Assembly (NCBI GenBank): GCA_035626515.1 | Contig: DASPNM010000007.1 | Coordinates: 1 to 64,000 of the forward strand | Direction of reading: 5' to 3' | DNA: 64,000 nt | Source of the DNA: DASPNM01 sp035626515 | Lineage (GTDB): Bacteria; Bacteroidota; Bacteroidia; Chitinophagales; Chitinophagaceae | In this document: piece after piece, positions 16,756 to 25,717 of the stretch | How positions within the stretch are numbered: the first letter of the stretch is position 1 | Layout of the letters: each line of letters opens with the position of its first letter | The notes under the pieces: model-generated | The model's input: the letters and a program-made list of their open reading frames with translations, nothing else | Told to the model about the DNA's origin: nothing | Database searches by the model: none | Made by a program: the position numbers and the translations under genes

Positions 16756-18126
16756 ATGAAAAAACTCTGCATTTACCTCTCATTTTTCGCACTGGCGACA
16801 TTTGAATCTTCCGCGCAACCCGTAATCAGCCTGACGCCGGTTATCACCGGACTCTCGGCGCCCGTGGACGTGGTGAGCGCCAACGACGGAACCAACCGCT
16901 TTTTCGTAGTGCAGCAGGGGGGCACAATCCGCGTCTTCAGCTCCACCTTTGCATCGCTTGGAACTTTTCTCACGGTTACCGGGGTCTCCACGGGAGGAGA
17001 ACGCGGGCTGCTGAGTTTGGTGTTTCATCCCAACTACGCCAGCAATGGATTTTTCTTCGTGTTCTACACAAATGGCGCCGGCAATCTGGAGATCTCCCGC
17101 TATCGCATCAGCACAGATCCCAACGTGGCCGACGTCAGCTCGCGTGTGATCGTCCTCACCATTCCTCATCCGGGTGCGTCAAACCACAACGGGGGGCGGC
17201 TTCTTTTCGGAGCAGACGGCTTGCTTTATTTATCTACCGGCGACGGGGGCGGCGCAGGCGACCAGGCGAACAACGCACAGAACCCTTCCGTTTTGCTTGG
17301 AAAGATGTTGCGCATCAGCGTGAACACTTCGGCCACGGCGCCATTTTATAGTATTCCTGCCGGAAACCCTTTTGGCAATGAAGTGTGGGCACTGGGACTA
17401 AGAAATCCGTTTCGTTGGAGCTTCGACCGGCAAACGCAGGACGTATGGATCGGGGACGTGGGCCAGAACGCCTGGGAAGAGATCAATTTCGTCCCGGCGG
17501 GCGCCCCGGTGGGAAGAAATTTCGGCTGGCGTTGCTATGAAGGCAATAATCCCTACAACCTTGCCGGTTGTGGTCCGGTGGCCAATTATACGTTCCCGAT
17601 CTACACTTATCCGATTTCGCCTCCTCCCGCTTCCGTAATTGGAGGCGTCGTCTACCGTGGTACCGCGTTTCCCGGTATGTTCGGCTACTACATTGCGTGT
17701 GATTTTTATTCGGGCAATTTTTACAAAATACGCCCCGACGGCAGCGGATGGAACGTGACCGTGCAGAACGCGCTCCGTTCGGGCATTGCCGCATTTGGAG
17801 AATCCGAATCGGGCGAACTGTTTGCCGCCGGGCTTACCACGGGCACGGTGTATCGCGTGCAGGGCACGATTGTCACTGGAATTGCCGACCCCTCGCAACC
17901 GGGTTTCCGGTTGTTCGCGCAGGGAAAATCAATCAGCGTTTTCCTCGATCAGCCATGGAAGCGCATGGAGCTGCTGCAAACAGGAGGTGCGAAGGTTGCG
18001 GAGGTCTCACTCGCCGGCCGCACAGGTCGCATGGACATACCGCTTGCTTCATTGCCTGCCGGAATCTACATAGCGCGGGTTTATGGAACAAATCGCAGCA
18101 TCGTGGTGAAGTTCCTGCTGCGCTGA
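16756..18126 (+). CDS. T9SS-exported PQQ-dependent sugar dehydrogenase-like protein
   Basis: A 456-residue protein with a signal peptide (1-21), a six-bladed GSDH-like propeller (about 25-370) and a C-terminal T9SS type A sorting domain (about 380-456, ending in the usual IYIARVYG...VKFLLR pattern). HNGGRLLFGADGLLYLSTGD (about 143-162) and the later GLRNPFRWSFD and GDVGQNAWEEIN segments are hallmarks of the soluble aldose dehydrogenase/HHIP family, which oxidises sugars using PQQ. Whether PQQ is bound is unknown and no pqq genes are present. The product should be outside the cell. The next gene is convergent with no bases between the two stop codons. Confidence 0.85.
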   Translation: MKKLCIYLSFFALATFESSAQPVISLTPVITGLSAPVDVVSANDGTNRFFVVQQGGTIRVFSSTFASLGTFLTVTGVSTGGERGLLSLVFHPNYASNGFFFVFYTNGAGNLEISRYRISTDPNVADVSSRVIVLTIPHPGASNHNGGRLLFGADGLLYLSTGDGGGAGDQANNAQNPSVLLGKMLRISVNTSATAPFYSIPAGNPFGNEVWALGLRNPFRWSFDRQTQDVWIGDVGQNAWEEINFVPAGAPVGRNFGWRCYEGNNPYNLAGCGPVANYTFPIYTYPISPPPASVIGGVVYRGTAFPGMFGYYIACDFYSGNFYKIRPDGSGWNVTVQNALRSGIAAFGESESGELFAAGLTTGTVYRVQGTIVTGIADPSQPGFRLFAQGKSISVFLDQPWKRMELLQTGGAKVAEVSLAGRTGRMDIPLASLPAGIYIARVYGTNRSIVVKFLLR

Positions 18127-20733
18127 TTACAATACAAGCAGTTGCAGTACTGCCTGGACACCATCCTCCTGGAGTATCCGAAGCAGGTACATTCCGGGCT
18201 GCAACTTATTTACCGGGATTGGGATCGAACGGTCTCGGGATGTCCACTCGATGATTTTATTGCCAATTGAACTGAAAAGCTGCACGCGTATATTCTCAAA
18301 ATTCACATTGATCAGCACCGGTTGCGCACTGCGGCTTACAGGGTTGGGATAAATGAGGAATTGTTCATCGCCGAGGAAATAGACCGTTTCAGGCTGACTG
18401 TAAATCACGGCGCCGTTGACGAAATCAATGCGGACCCGGTAGGTGTTGAGTCCTTTCTTCAGGTTGTTATCCGTAAACTGGCGCGTGGCCGGTGGTCCGG
18501 ACTGCAGCGGCACAAAGCCGGCAGCCGTCAGCTTTTCCCAAGTGATCGTGCGTATGTTGTAAAGCGTGCCGAGATCGAGCGTCAGAACAGCTGATTCCCC
18601 CACCAGCTGTACCAGGAAGCTGCGGATGTAGCAGCCCACGCCCTGCAGCGTATAATTGTATGCGTAGCTCCGAAGCGCCGTTTTGCCGCCGATCACCGGC
18701 GCCATCGCGTAATGAAGTGAAGGGTGCAAGGCCTTCTGCAACACCAGGAATGTATCCGTGGTTTGCAAAAACGGCTCCATGTACCGGTCGCCCAGGCGGT
18801 AAAAACGGTAAACATCTGCTCCGGGTACCGGCGACCAGTGAAACGCGAATGAATCCGGACAATTGAAGCCTACCAACAGATCTCTTCGATCCGAGATAGT
18901 GAACGTATCGCTCACGAAAATCTCCGATCCGATCTTCATGCGGAGCAGTGCTGTTTTGAAATTCACCGGGGGCAACCAGTAAGACCATCTCGCGGCAAGA
19001 TTTATCGCGCCCGAGACCGCCTGCCACGAATTTCCGTTATCAGTGCTCCATTCGAGCTGGCCGGTTAGGGAACCATAGCCGCTTTCCCACCGAATTACAT
19101 TGCGTCTGCCGGGAAAGAGATTGTCCAGCCGCGTCGGGTAAGTCCAAGTGAATTGCTGTGACGGCACCAATTCATACGCGATCGAATAGGACTGTCCACC
19201 TGGCGCCACAATGGTACCGGTCACCAGGATTTGGTAATTACCCGGTGCGGGATCGGCAATCGTGATCTGTTCCGCTACGTTCAGGCTGTCCCGCTTGCGC
19301 GTGGCAGGAAGTCGTAACGAATCGGGATGCGGGAAATGGCTGAGCACCCATGGCAGCCAGGTTCCACCGGACGAGGGAAGCGTGAGGCGGAGATCAAGAT
19401 CATTGCGCAAAGCACGCGCGGCATTAGCGCTGGCCGGCGGATCGGTCCAGACCAATGTGATGCGAAGCTCGCCCACTCCGGCAGGCACTGAAAGCGCATG
19501 CATTGCCGTTGCGCCGGTGCCGACATTTCCAGAAAAAAAATTCCCCGCCTTCACGGTTTGCACTGCGCGGAGCGCATTGACCTGTCCGTAGCCGGCCTGA
19601 TAGTCAAGGCCGGGAGGACCGGCATCATCTGCACTGTTGAGTAAGATCGCTTTCACGAGTGAAGACGGCGGAAGTAATCCAAACTGCTCGCGAAAACTTT
19701 GCTGCAACAACAGGCCGACTCCCGAGACGATTGCCGCTGCACCGCTGCTGCCGCCGGAGCCGAAAGCCACCAGTTCGGGTTTTAATCTTCCATCGTATGC
19801 CGGTCCGCGCGAGCTTGCAGGCAGCACGGTACCAAATGAATCAGTATGCCCAACCGTAATAATATTTTTCGCCATTTTGAAACTGCCGGTGAGATTCGCA
19901 AAGCCGCTAAGATTCGCGTAGATGCCGGAGGTTGCGGCAAGCGTGCCCGAATTTCCGGCGGAAAACGCGTGCAGCAGCGCCGGCCTGGTTTGAACCGAGG
20001 CATCGTAGGCCATAGCGTCCGGTCCGTAATAATTTTCGATCCCGGTGCCATAAGAATGATTTTGCACCGAAATCGAGTATTGCTGATAGACCGCGTCGCT
20101 TTCCGGGAGAAGTGTGGCAAAATCAAAGGAAGTGATGCCGGCCCCTGATGCTACGCCTCGGCCTTCATAATAGCTGTTGCCCGCTCCCGCAACGATCGTG
20201 GCCATGATCGTTGCATGGGTGCTCTGGTTTGGCGATGTGAATGGGGTGTGCAGGTAGCGACCTTTGAGATCGATATCTGTCGTATCCGGGCGATTTTCTT
20301 TCACGGAAACCCGCAACCCCTCCCCATCCAGCTGCGGAAACAGGCTGTGCAGGGTGTTCACCCGGTTGAGGCTCAGATCGAGATTGCTGACAGGCAGCTC
20401 CTCGCGCGGAATGCGCAGCCGGTCGAGAAAAACCAGGTTGGAATCGGGCAGTATATATTTTTTGACGAGACGTCGGGAAGCGCGCACGACAAATACCGGT
20501 ACCTCCTGCAGTTCATTGATCAGCCGGAGTTGCGGGCCTCTGTTGAGTAGGGTCTTAAAGTCGGCACGCGACTTCACGGCAATCACATATTCGGACACGG
20601 TGGTGTCCATCCAGTTCTCCCCCAATAATTCGGGAGATATTTTCAACGCCTGCCCCGTACCAATGAGTGGAAAGGATGCCACCGCGAAAAGAAAAAGGCG
20701 GCACCACAGGTTTATCGAAGGAACAGATCGCAT
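18127..20733 (-). CDS. T9SS-exported S8-like protease with an altered catalytic Asp motif
   Basis: An 868-residue protein with a signal peptide (about 1-28), a subtilase-like domain (about 125-400), beta-sandwich domains (about 400-600), a fibronectin-like region and a T9SS type A sorting domain (last 80 residues, starting at LIYPNPV). The catalytic His motif (STHATIMATIVAG, H173), the oxyanion Asn (SAGNSG) and the Ser motif (GSSGAAAIVSG) are present. The strand that normally ends in the catalytic Asp reads VSVKENRPD (142-150), with Glu146 at the expected place. The enzyme may use Glu146 or D150, or may be inactive. It has an exact -7 element 18 bases upstream of its start. Confidence 0.82.
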   Translation of the reverse strand: MRSVPSINLWCRLFLFAVASFPLIGTGQALKISPELLGENWMDTTVSEYVIAVKSRADFKTLLNRGPQLRLINELQEVPVFVVRASRRLVKKYILPDSNLVFLDRLRIPREELPVSNLDLSLNRVNTLHSLFPQLDGEGLRVSVKENRPDTTDIDLKGRYLHTPFTSPNQSTHATIMATIVAGAGNSYYEGRGVASGAGITSFDFATLLPESDAVYQQYSISVQNHSYGTGIENYYGPDAMAYDASVQTRPALLHAFSAGNSGTLAATSGIYANLSGFANLTGSFKMAKNIITVGHTDSFGTVLPASSRGPAYDGRLKPELVAFGSGGSSGAAAIVSGVGLLLQQSFREQFGLLPPSSLVKAILLNSADDAGPPGLDYQAGYGQVNALRAVQTVKAGNFFSGNVGTGATAMHALSVPAGVGELRITLVWTDPPASANAARALRNDLDLRLTLPSSGGTWLPWVLSHFPHPDSLRLPATRKRDSLNVAEQITIADPAPGNYQILVTGTIVAPGGQSYSIAYELVPSQQFTWTYPTRLDNLFPGRRNVIRWESGYGSLTGQLEWSTDNGNSWQAVSGAINLAARWSYWLPPVNFKTALLRMKIGSEIFVSDTFTISDRRDLLVGFNCPDSFAFHWSPVPGADVYRFYRLGDRYMEPFLQTTDTFLVLQKALHPSLHYAMAPVIGGKTALRSYAYNYTLQGVGCYIRSFLVQLVGESAVLTLDLGTLYNIRTITWEKLTAAGFVPLQSGPPATRQFTDNNLKKGLNTYRVRIDFVNGAVIYSQPETVYFLGDEQFLIYPNPVSRSAQPVLINVNFENIRVQLFSSIGNKIIEWTSRDRSIPIPVNKLQPGMYLLRILQEDGVQAVLQLLVL

Positions 20734-20750
20734 CAGGGGGTAATCTGGTT

Positions 20751-20758
20751 CAAAATTA
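20751..20758 (-). promoter_or_regulatory. -7 promoter element of the subtilase gene
   Basis: The minus strand reads TAATTTTG, an exact TAnnTTTG match, 18 bases before the ATG at 20733. No clear -33 TTG. Confidence 0.5.
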
Positions 20759-20879
20759 GGCGGTTAATATTTTTTCCACTCCCCAAGTGCGAAATGCAGA
20801 GAATCATCAGTAACTTGGGGTTACCGTCTTTCCGACGCGGAGGAAATCTTAACCAGTTAACTCAAAAAAAGCAAACCGT

Positions 20880-21668
20880 ATGAAATTAGTGACCAGGACC
20901 ATGGTGCTTGCTGCCATGATCTCCTTTACCGTGTTTTCCTGCAAGAAGGAAGCGCAGGTTGCTGAGCCCGGGATCCCGGCCGAAACGCTGTCGAAGATCT
21001 CTGCGCTTGGATTCAGCACTTCCAATGTGATTGCCGTAGACGGTGGTTACCTCGTGGAAGGCGATATTTTCCTCACCGACGCCAATCTCAATTATCATCC
21101 CAGCACGCCGATTCTTCGGGTGGGGAACGCCGAACAGTACCACACCTACAATCTTGTTTCCGTTTCCGGCGGCACGCGGAACATTACCATCAGCAGCAGC
21201 GGCAGTGTAAACAGCAACGTATCGAACGCGATTAACGCGGCCATTAACCGTTATAACGCCGAAAATCTCCAACTGACTTTCACCCGGGTGTCGAGCGGCG
21301 GGAATATCAACGTCCGCGTCGTGAACGGCGGACCGTATATCGCTTCCGCGGGGTTTCCTGAAAATGGGAATCCTTATCCCGAGGTGAAGTTCAACAGGCA
21401 ATACCAGAATTACAGTTCCGGGTTCCTGACCACTGTGATGGCTCACGAGATCGGGCATTGCATCGGCTTCCGTCATACCGACTACATGAACCGGGCGTAC
21501 AGCTGCGGCAGTGGCGGGAACGAAGGAGCCGGCAGCGTTGGGGCAGTGCATATTCCCAACACCCCGACGGGACCTGATCCCGGTTCCTGGATGTTGGCCT
21601 GCCTGAGCTCAAGCACCGACCGGCCTTTCAACAGCGCAGATAAGATTGCGCTCGGCTATTTGTATTAA
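20880..21668 (+). CDS. M57-type (dual-action HEIGH) zinc metalloprotease lipoprotein
   Basis: A 262-residue protein with a lipoprotein signal (cleavage before Cys21, followed by KK) and a metzincin-type zinc motif HEIGHCIGFRH (189-199), matching the HExxHxxGxxH signature of the M57 family. H189, H193 and H199 are the likely zinc ligands and E190 the general base. The region before the motif is beta-rich. Cys residues near 204-211 and in LACLSS near 239 may form a disulfide. It should act at the cell surface or in the periplasm. It is a single gene with a strong terminator just downstream. Confidence 0.88.
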   Translation: MKLVTRTMVLAAMISFTVFSCKKEAQVAEPGIPAETLSKISALGFSTSNVIAVDGGYLVEGDIFLTDANLNYHPSTPILRVGNAEQYHTYNLVSVSGGTRNITISSSGSVNSNVSNAINAAINRYNAENLQLTFTRVSSGGNINVRVVNGGPYIASAGFPENGNPYPEVKFNRQYQNYSSGFLTTVMAHEIGHCIGFRHTDYMNRAYSCGSGGNEGAGSVGAVHIPNTPTGPDPGSWMLACLSSSTDRPFNSADKIALGYLY

Positions 21669-21685
21669 GCTTCAAACGCAAAGTT

Positions 21686-21727
21686 CTGGTCGCCCGAGAG
21701 AAAAACTTTCGGCGACCAGTTTTTTTT
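21686..21727 (+). terminator. Intrinsic terminator after the M57 protease gene
   Basis: A 9-bp GC-rich stem (CTGGTCGCC and GGCGACCAG) with a 16-base loop is followed by eight T residues. It lies 17 bases after the stop codon and is the clearest rho-independent terminator inside the window. Confidence 0.9.
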
Positions 21728-21739
21728 GGCCTGGAAGGA

Positions 21740-22714
21740 TCACTTAGCCCTGATCAGGAAAGCCTGCCGGTCCAGCTTTCCTTCGAAATCAAATGGAGTC
21801 GTCGCGCGGGTCATGTCGCGGATTTCGGAGGCAGCTATAGCCGCGTGGTCGAGGTGAAATTTTTTGTAGTTGGTGCTGAAGTATAACAGGCCGCCGGGCT
21901 TCAGCGCGGAAAGGCATTGATTGATCAGCGCAACGTGATCCCTCTGCACGTCCAGGATTCCTTTCATACGCGCGCTGTTGCTGAAGGTGGGCGGGTCCAA
22001 CACTACCAGGTCATAGCTCGCAGCAGCAGCGGCGGGCAACCATTGCAGCACATCTGCCTGGACAAATTGATGGGATTGAAGCGGGAGCTGGTTCAGCTCA
22101 AAATTCTTTTGTGCCCAGCTGAGGTACGTATTAGACAGGTCCACGGTGGTGACGCCGGCTGCGCCGCCTCGTGCGGCACAAACGGAAAACGTGCCCGTAT
22201 AAGCGAAGAGGTTCAGCACAGATTTATCTTTTGATTGCTGGCGGATAAGCTGTCGTGCCAGGCGCTGATCCAGAAAAAGGCCGGTGTCGATATAATCACT
22301 GAGGTTCACAAGGAATTTCAGGCCGTTTTCGGTGACGACGCGTTCGGCCCCCGCCGCGGCCGTTTTCCTGTATTGACCCTGCCTCCCAGCCTTGCGATGA
22401 CGCAGTTTCAAATGGACTGCCCCTTCCGCAAATCCAAGTTCTTCACGCAGCACGCTGACTGCGCTTTCCAACCATTCATGGTGCTCTTTCTCGCTCATCC
22501 CGTGCCGGCGCTGGTATTCCGAAACGTATAGATCATTTTCATATACTTCAACCCGGAGCGGAAATTCCGGAAGGTCGTGATCGTATACGCGGAAACATGT
22601 CACTCCCATTTTTGCCGCCTGCCGCCGGAGATGGCGATAAACTTTTCGGAGCCTGTTGCGAAACATGTCCAGCCGGGCCGTTTCCATGCACAAAATTTTT
22701 TCGATCTTAGCCAT
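21740..22714 (-). CDS. RlmK-like class I rRNA methyltransferase
   Basis: A 324-residue SAM-dependent methyltransferase resembling the C-terminal (RlmK) half of the RlmKL protein, which makes m7G in 23S rRNA. Motif I is LNLFAYTGTFSVCAA (about 167-181). The catalytic-region motif DPPTFSNSA (about 244-252) is the RlmK/RlmI signature. The N-terminal 120 residues form a small substrate-recognition domain. The RlmL half and THUMP domain of the E. coli fusion are absent. The start could be the ATG at 22714 or at 22687. With the first, only 5 bases separate it from the divergent gene at 22720. Confidence 0.82.
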   Translation of the reverse strand: MAKIEKILCMETARLDMFRNRLRKVYRHLRRQAAKMGVTCFRVYDHDLPEFPLRVEVYENDLYVSEYQRRHGMSEKEHHEWLESAVSVLREELGFAEGAVHLKLRHRKAGRQGQYRKTAAAGAERVVTENGLKFLVNLSDYIDTGLFLDQRLARQLIRQQSKDKSVLNLFAYTGTFSVCAARGGAAGVTTVDLSNTYLSWAQKNFELNQLPLQSHQFVQADVLQWLPAAAAASYDLVVLDPPTFSNSARMKGILDVQRDHVALINQCLSALKPGGLLYFSTNYKKFHLDHAAIAASEIRDMTRATTPFDFEGKLDRQAFLIRAK

Positions 22715-22719
22715 CCTGT

Positions 22720-24084
22720 ATGTACGCCATCGTAGACATTGAAACCACAGGCGGTTACGCCTCGGCGAATGGTATCACCGAGATCAGCATACACGTGATC
22801 GATGAGGACAAGCTAATCGAAAAATTCGAAACGCTGGTCAACCCGCAGCAGCCAATTCCCCGTTACATCCAGGCATTCACCGGCATTACCGACGCGATGG
22901 TCACAGAAGCTCCTGCCTTTTCCGAGGTTGCGGAAAAAGTTTACTCCCTGCTCGAGGGAAATGTCTTCGTCGCACACAACGTAAACTTTGATTATTCTTT
23001 CATTCGTGAACACCTTGCAGTGGAAGGGTACACGCTTCAGTGCCGCAAACTGTGCACGGTGCGCCTGGCCCGCCGCATTTTTCCCGGGCTGCCCTCCTAT
23101 TCTCTCGGGAGGCTTTGCCAGTCACTTGCCGTTCCTATGAACGGCCAGCACCGCGCGGGAGTGGATGTGGAAGCAACCGTGAAACTCTTTCGGTTAATGT
23201 TGCAGAATGACCGGGAGCAGTACATCCAGAAAAGCCTGCGCCGGGACTCGAAAGAGCAGGTATTGCCGCCCAATGTGCCGAAGGAGCATTTCGAACAGTT
23301 GCCTTACACACCGGGCATCTATTATTTTCACAATGCGAAGGGCAAAGTGATCTACGTGGGCAAGGCAAAGAATCTGCGCTACCGCGTGAACAGTCATTTC
23401 AGCAACAACTCACCCGGCCGCCAGAAACAAAACTTCCTGCGTTACACCCACGCGATCAGCTATACTTCCTGCGCCACCGAGCTGATGGCTTCCATCCTCG
23501 AGAGTACCGAGATCCGCAAACTCTGGCCGGAATTCAACTACGCACAAAAAAGGCAGGAGCAGCGATTCGGAATTTTCCGCTTTGAAGATCAGAACGGGTA
23601 TGCGCGCCTCTTCATTGAAAAGGTGCGGAAGCAAACCACGCCGGCATATACTTTCAATTACCTGGTGGACGGACACGCGGCGCTGCGCAGGCTGATGCGG
23701 GATTACCGGCTTTGTCCGAAACTTTGCTTTTTGCAGACTGACGAAGGACCCTGCCAGGGAAAAGCTGAAGATCATTGCACAGGTGCCTGCGAAGGGCTGG
23801 AGGCCGTCACTCAGTACAACGAGCGCGTAGAAAATGCCTTGCGGTCACTGCAACAAAATGCCTCCTTTGCTATCATCGAGGACGGCCGCACCCGCGGGGA
23901 ACGTTCCTGCATCCTGGTCTGGAAAGGCCAGTTTTACGGTATGGGTTACCTGCAGGAAGACATTCCCGTGACATCGCCGGACGAGATCCGCGAATACCTT
24001 ACTCCCTATCACGAAAGCAGCTATATCCGCAACCTCATCCGGGCCTACGCGGAGCAAAATCCGTCGCGCATTGTAAAATTTTAA
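22720..24084 (+). CDS. DnaQ-like 3'-5' exonuclease fused to a UvrC-type GIY-YIG nuclease
   Basis: A 454-residue fusion. The N-terminal 170 residues are a DEDDh exonuclease, with DIETTG (6-11), AHNVNFDYSF (about 86-95) and HRAGVDVEAT (about 143-152). Residues about 195-275 form a GIY-YIG domain (PGIYYF, VIYVGKAKNLRYRVNSHF, then the catalytic Glu in LESTEIR), as in the N-terminus of UvrC and in Cho. A Cys cluster near 340-365 (CPKLCFLQ...CQGK...CTGAC) resembles the UvrC iron-sulfur region. The combination suggests DNA repair, incising and then trimming. Such fusions are known in several phyla, but their precise role is unsettled. Confidence 0.9.
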   Translation: MYAIVDIETTGGYASANGITEISIHVIDEDKLIEKFETLVNPQQPIPRYIQAFTGITDAMVTEAPAFSEVAEKVYSLLEGNVFVAHNVNFDYSFIREHLAVEGYTLQCRKLCTVRLARRIFPGLPSYSLGRLCQSLAVPMNGQHRAGVDVEATVKLFRLMLQNDREQYIQKSLRRDSKEQVLPPNVPKEHFEQLPYTPGIYYFHNAKGKVIYVGKAKNLRYRVNSHFSNNSPGRQKQNFLRYTHAISYTSCATELMASILESTEIRKLWPEFNYAQKRQEQRFGIFRFEDQNGYARLFIEKVRKQTTPAYTFNYLVDGHAALRRLMRDYRLCPKLCFLQTDEGPCQGKAEDHCTGACEGLEAVTQYNERVENALRSLQQNASFAIIEDGRTRGERSCILVWKGQFYGMGYLQEDIPVTSPDEIREYLTPYHESSYIRNLIRAYAEQNPSRIVKF

Positions 24085-24149
24085 CAGCTTTCAGATTCGC
24101 AAAGGCTGAAAAACGCCTCATTTATTCCCTTCGTTCGGCGGCCAAATCC

Positions 24150-24157
24150 TAATTTTG
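24150..24157 (+). promoter_or_regulatory. -7 promoter element of the FKBP gene
   Basis: TAATTTTG is an exact TAnnTTTG match 18 bases before the start codon. No clear -33 element. Confidence 0.55.
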
Positions 24158-24174
24158 CCCCTCAATTTATTTTC

Positions 24175-24900
24175 ATGAAAAGCTATTTCCTGATCGCATC
24201 CGTGGTAGTGGGCTGTTTCGCTGCAAACGCGCAGGTGACAAAAACCACCAAACCCACTCCGCCGAAAACGGCAACGACGAAAACACCCGCTCCGCAGCTG
24301 AAAACTCTTTCCGATTCAGCAAGCTATGCGATTGGGGTAAGCGTCGCGAATTTTTACAGGCAACAGGGTATCACAAAGCTGCACACCGCGCTCGTGACGC
24401 GGGGCATCAACGATGTGTTGGGTGGCAAACAGCCCCTGTTCGATGAAAACGTAAGCAACATGGTAATGAACCGCTACCTGACCCAGCTGCAGGAGCAAAA
24501 ATCGAAAGCGGCCGTTGATTCCGGAAAAGCTTTTCTCGCACGCAACAAGCAAAGGCCGGGTGTAAAAGCAACCGCCTCCGGATTGCAGTATGAAGTGATC
24601 ACGGAAGGAACGGGCATCAAACCGACCGCTACCGACACCATCGTCGCGCATTACCGGGGGATGTTGCTGAACGGGACTGAGTTCGACAACTCGTTTTCCC
24701 GCGGCGAACCACTGCAGATCGCGGCAAACCGGGTGATTCCGGGATGGACCGAAGCTTTACTGCTGATGAGTGTCGGTTCAAAATACAAGCTTTACATCCC
24801 GCACAACCTCGGCTACGGTATATACGACAATGGCCCTATTCCGGGCGGCTCCACGCTGGTGTTCGAAGTGGAACTGCTGGATGTGAAAAAAGCGCAGTAA
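24175..24900 (+). CDS. Periplasmic FKBP-type peptidyl-prolyl isomerase
   Basis: A 241-residue protein with a signal peptide (about 1-20), a Thr/Pro/Lys-rich linker (21-42), an N-terminal dimerisation region of the FkpA/Mip type (about 45-120) and a C-terminal FKBP domain (about 135-241). GLQYEVITEGTG, YRGMLLNGTEFDNSF, VIPGWTEALLLMSVGSKYKLYIP and the closing strand TLVFEVELLDV are all canonical. It should assist folding of exported proteins by isomerising prolyl bonds. It is followed after 9 bases by the AHSA1 gene at 24910. Confidence 0.93.
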   Translation: MKSYFLIASVVVGCFAANAQVTKTTKPTPPKTATTKTPAPQLKTLSDSASYAIGVSVANFYRQQGITKLHTALVTRGINDVLGGKQPLFDENVSNMVMNRYLTQLQEQKSKAAVDSGKAFLARNKQRPGVKATASGLQYEVITEGTGIKPTATDTIVAHYRGMLLNGTEFDNSFSRGEPLQIAANRVIPGWTEALLLMSVGSKYKLYIPHNLGYGIYDNGPIPGGSTLVFEVELLDVKKAQ

Positions 24901-24909
24901 TTTCCATGG

Positions 24910-25350
24910 GTGCGCAAAACCGAAGCAAGCATTCGCATCCACCGTCCGCCGGCACAAATCTTCGACGCTTTTGTAAACCCGCAACTTCTCAGCGGCTGGT
25001 GGGGTGTGGACCGCTGTCTTGTTGAAAAACGACAGGGCGGCGTCTATTCGCTCGCCTGGGACGTGAACGAAAATGGGTTTCGTTATGTATCTACCGGACT
25101 GATCACCGTTTACCTCCCGCCTTCCGAACTGCTCGTGGATCATTTAGTATACTTCAATCCCGAAAAACAAATTCTCGGTCCTACTTTTTTGCACCTGCGC
25201 ATCACAGACGAAGGGAAAATATCTACGCTGCAACTCGTTCAGGGCAATTACCAGGAAGGTGCAGACTGGGACTGGTTCTACAGCGCGGTAGCCGAAGCCT
25301 GGCCGAAGGCACTGGATTCGCTTCGCAACTTTCTCGAAGGCAATAGCTAG
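24910..25350 (+). CDS. SRPBCC/AHSA1-type protein
   Basis: A 146-residue START-like protein with the family opening (ASIRIHRPPAQIFDAFVNPQ), a WWG tryptophan pair near residue 35 and a C-terminal helix rich in Trp and Leu. No ATG is in frame near the conserved N-terminus, so the start is the GTG at 24910, placed 9 bases after the FKBP stop. The two genes are probably co-transcribed, though no functional link is known. It is distantly similar to the product of the gene at 3353. Ligand unknown. Confidence 0.75.
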   Translation: MRKTEASIRIHRPPAQIFDAFVNPQLLSGWWGVDRCLVEKRQGGVYSLAWDVNENGFRYVSTGLITVYLPPSELLVDHLVYFNPEKQILGPTFLHLRITDEGKISTLQLVQGNYQEGADWDWFYSAVAEAWPKALDSLRNFLEGNS

Positions 25351-25359
25351 ACGTGGGGC

Positions 25360-25626
25360 TCAGTTGCCGGGGCCGGTATGCAAACGTTCCTGCAGGCTTC
25401 GGTCAATGGTTGGCTCAACGATGAATGCCGGCGGACCATCGGATTCGCTGATGAGGTCGCTGTATTTCACTTTGAGAAAGCGTTTGAACTTGCCGAGGTA
25501 GCCCGGTTGACGAACGTGCTCGTCATTTACCTGAATGGTTTCAATTAACCGGTCGCCGAGGAACATCATGAGTTTCATGGGGTCGAATTCTGGAGCAAAG
25601 AAAACAAGCACCGGGGCTTCCGTCAA
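25360..25626 (-). CDS. Small hypothetical protein, doubtful
   Basis: An 88-codon frame with only a TTG start (25626), convergent with the gene before it and 9 bases from its stop. The translation is well mixed and soluble-looking, with a beta-rich opening (PVLVFFAPEFD) and an Lys/Arg/Phe-rich middle. The reading frame stays open for 12 more codons upstream of the TTG without another start. Either it starts at TTG or it is the remnant of a longer gene. Family unknown. Confidence 0.4.
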   Translation of the reverse strand: MTEAPVLVFFAPEFDPMKLMMFLGDRLIETIQVNDEHVRQPGYLGKFKRFLKVKYSDLISESDGPPAFIVEPTIDRSLQERLHTGPGN

Positions 25627-25670
25627 CCCGACTAGTACTCGATTTTCCGAGTAAGTTTACGATGACGACT

Positions 25671-25697
25671 AAAAAAAACCGCCCGAAGGCGGTTTTT
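25671..25697 (-). terminator. Intrinsic terminator after the gene at 25718
   Basis: A compact hairpin (AACCGCC, loop CGAA, GGCGGTT) is flanked by A8 on the left and T5 on the right. On the minus strand it ends in T8, directly downstream of the stop at 25718. It could also work weakly in the other direction. Confidence 0.85.
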
Positions 25698-25717
25698 AAT
25701 GTGTTCAAAGCTGCCGA

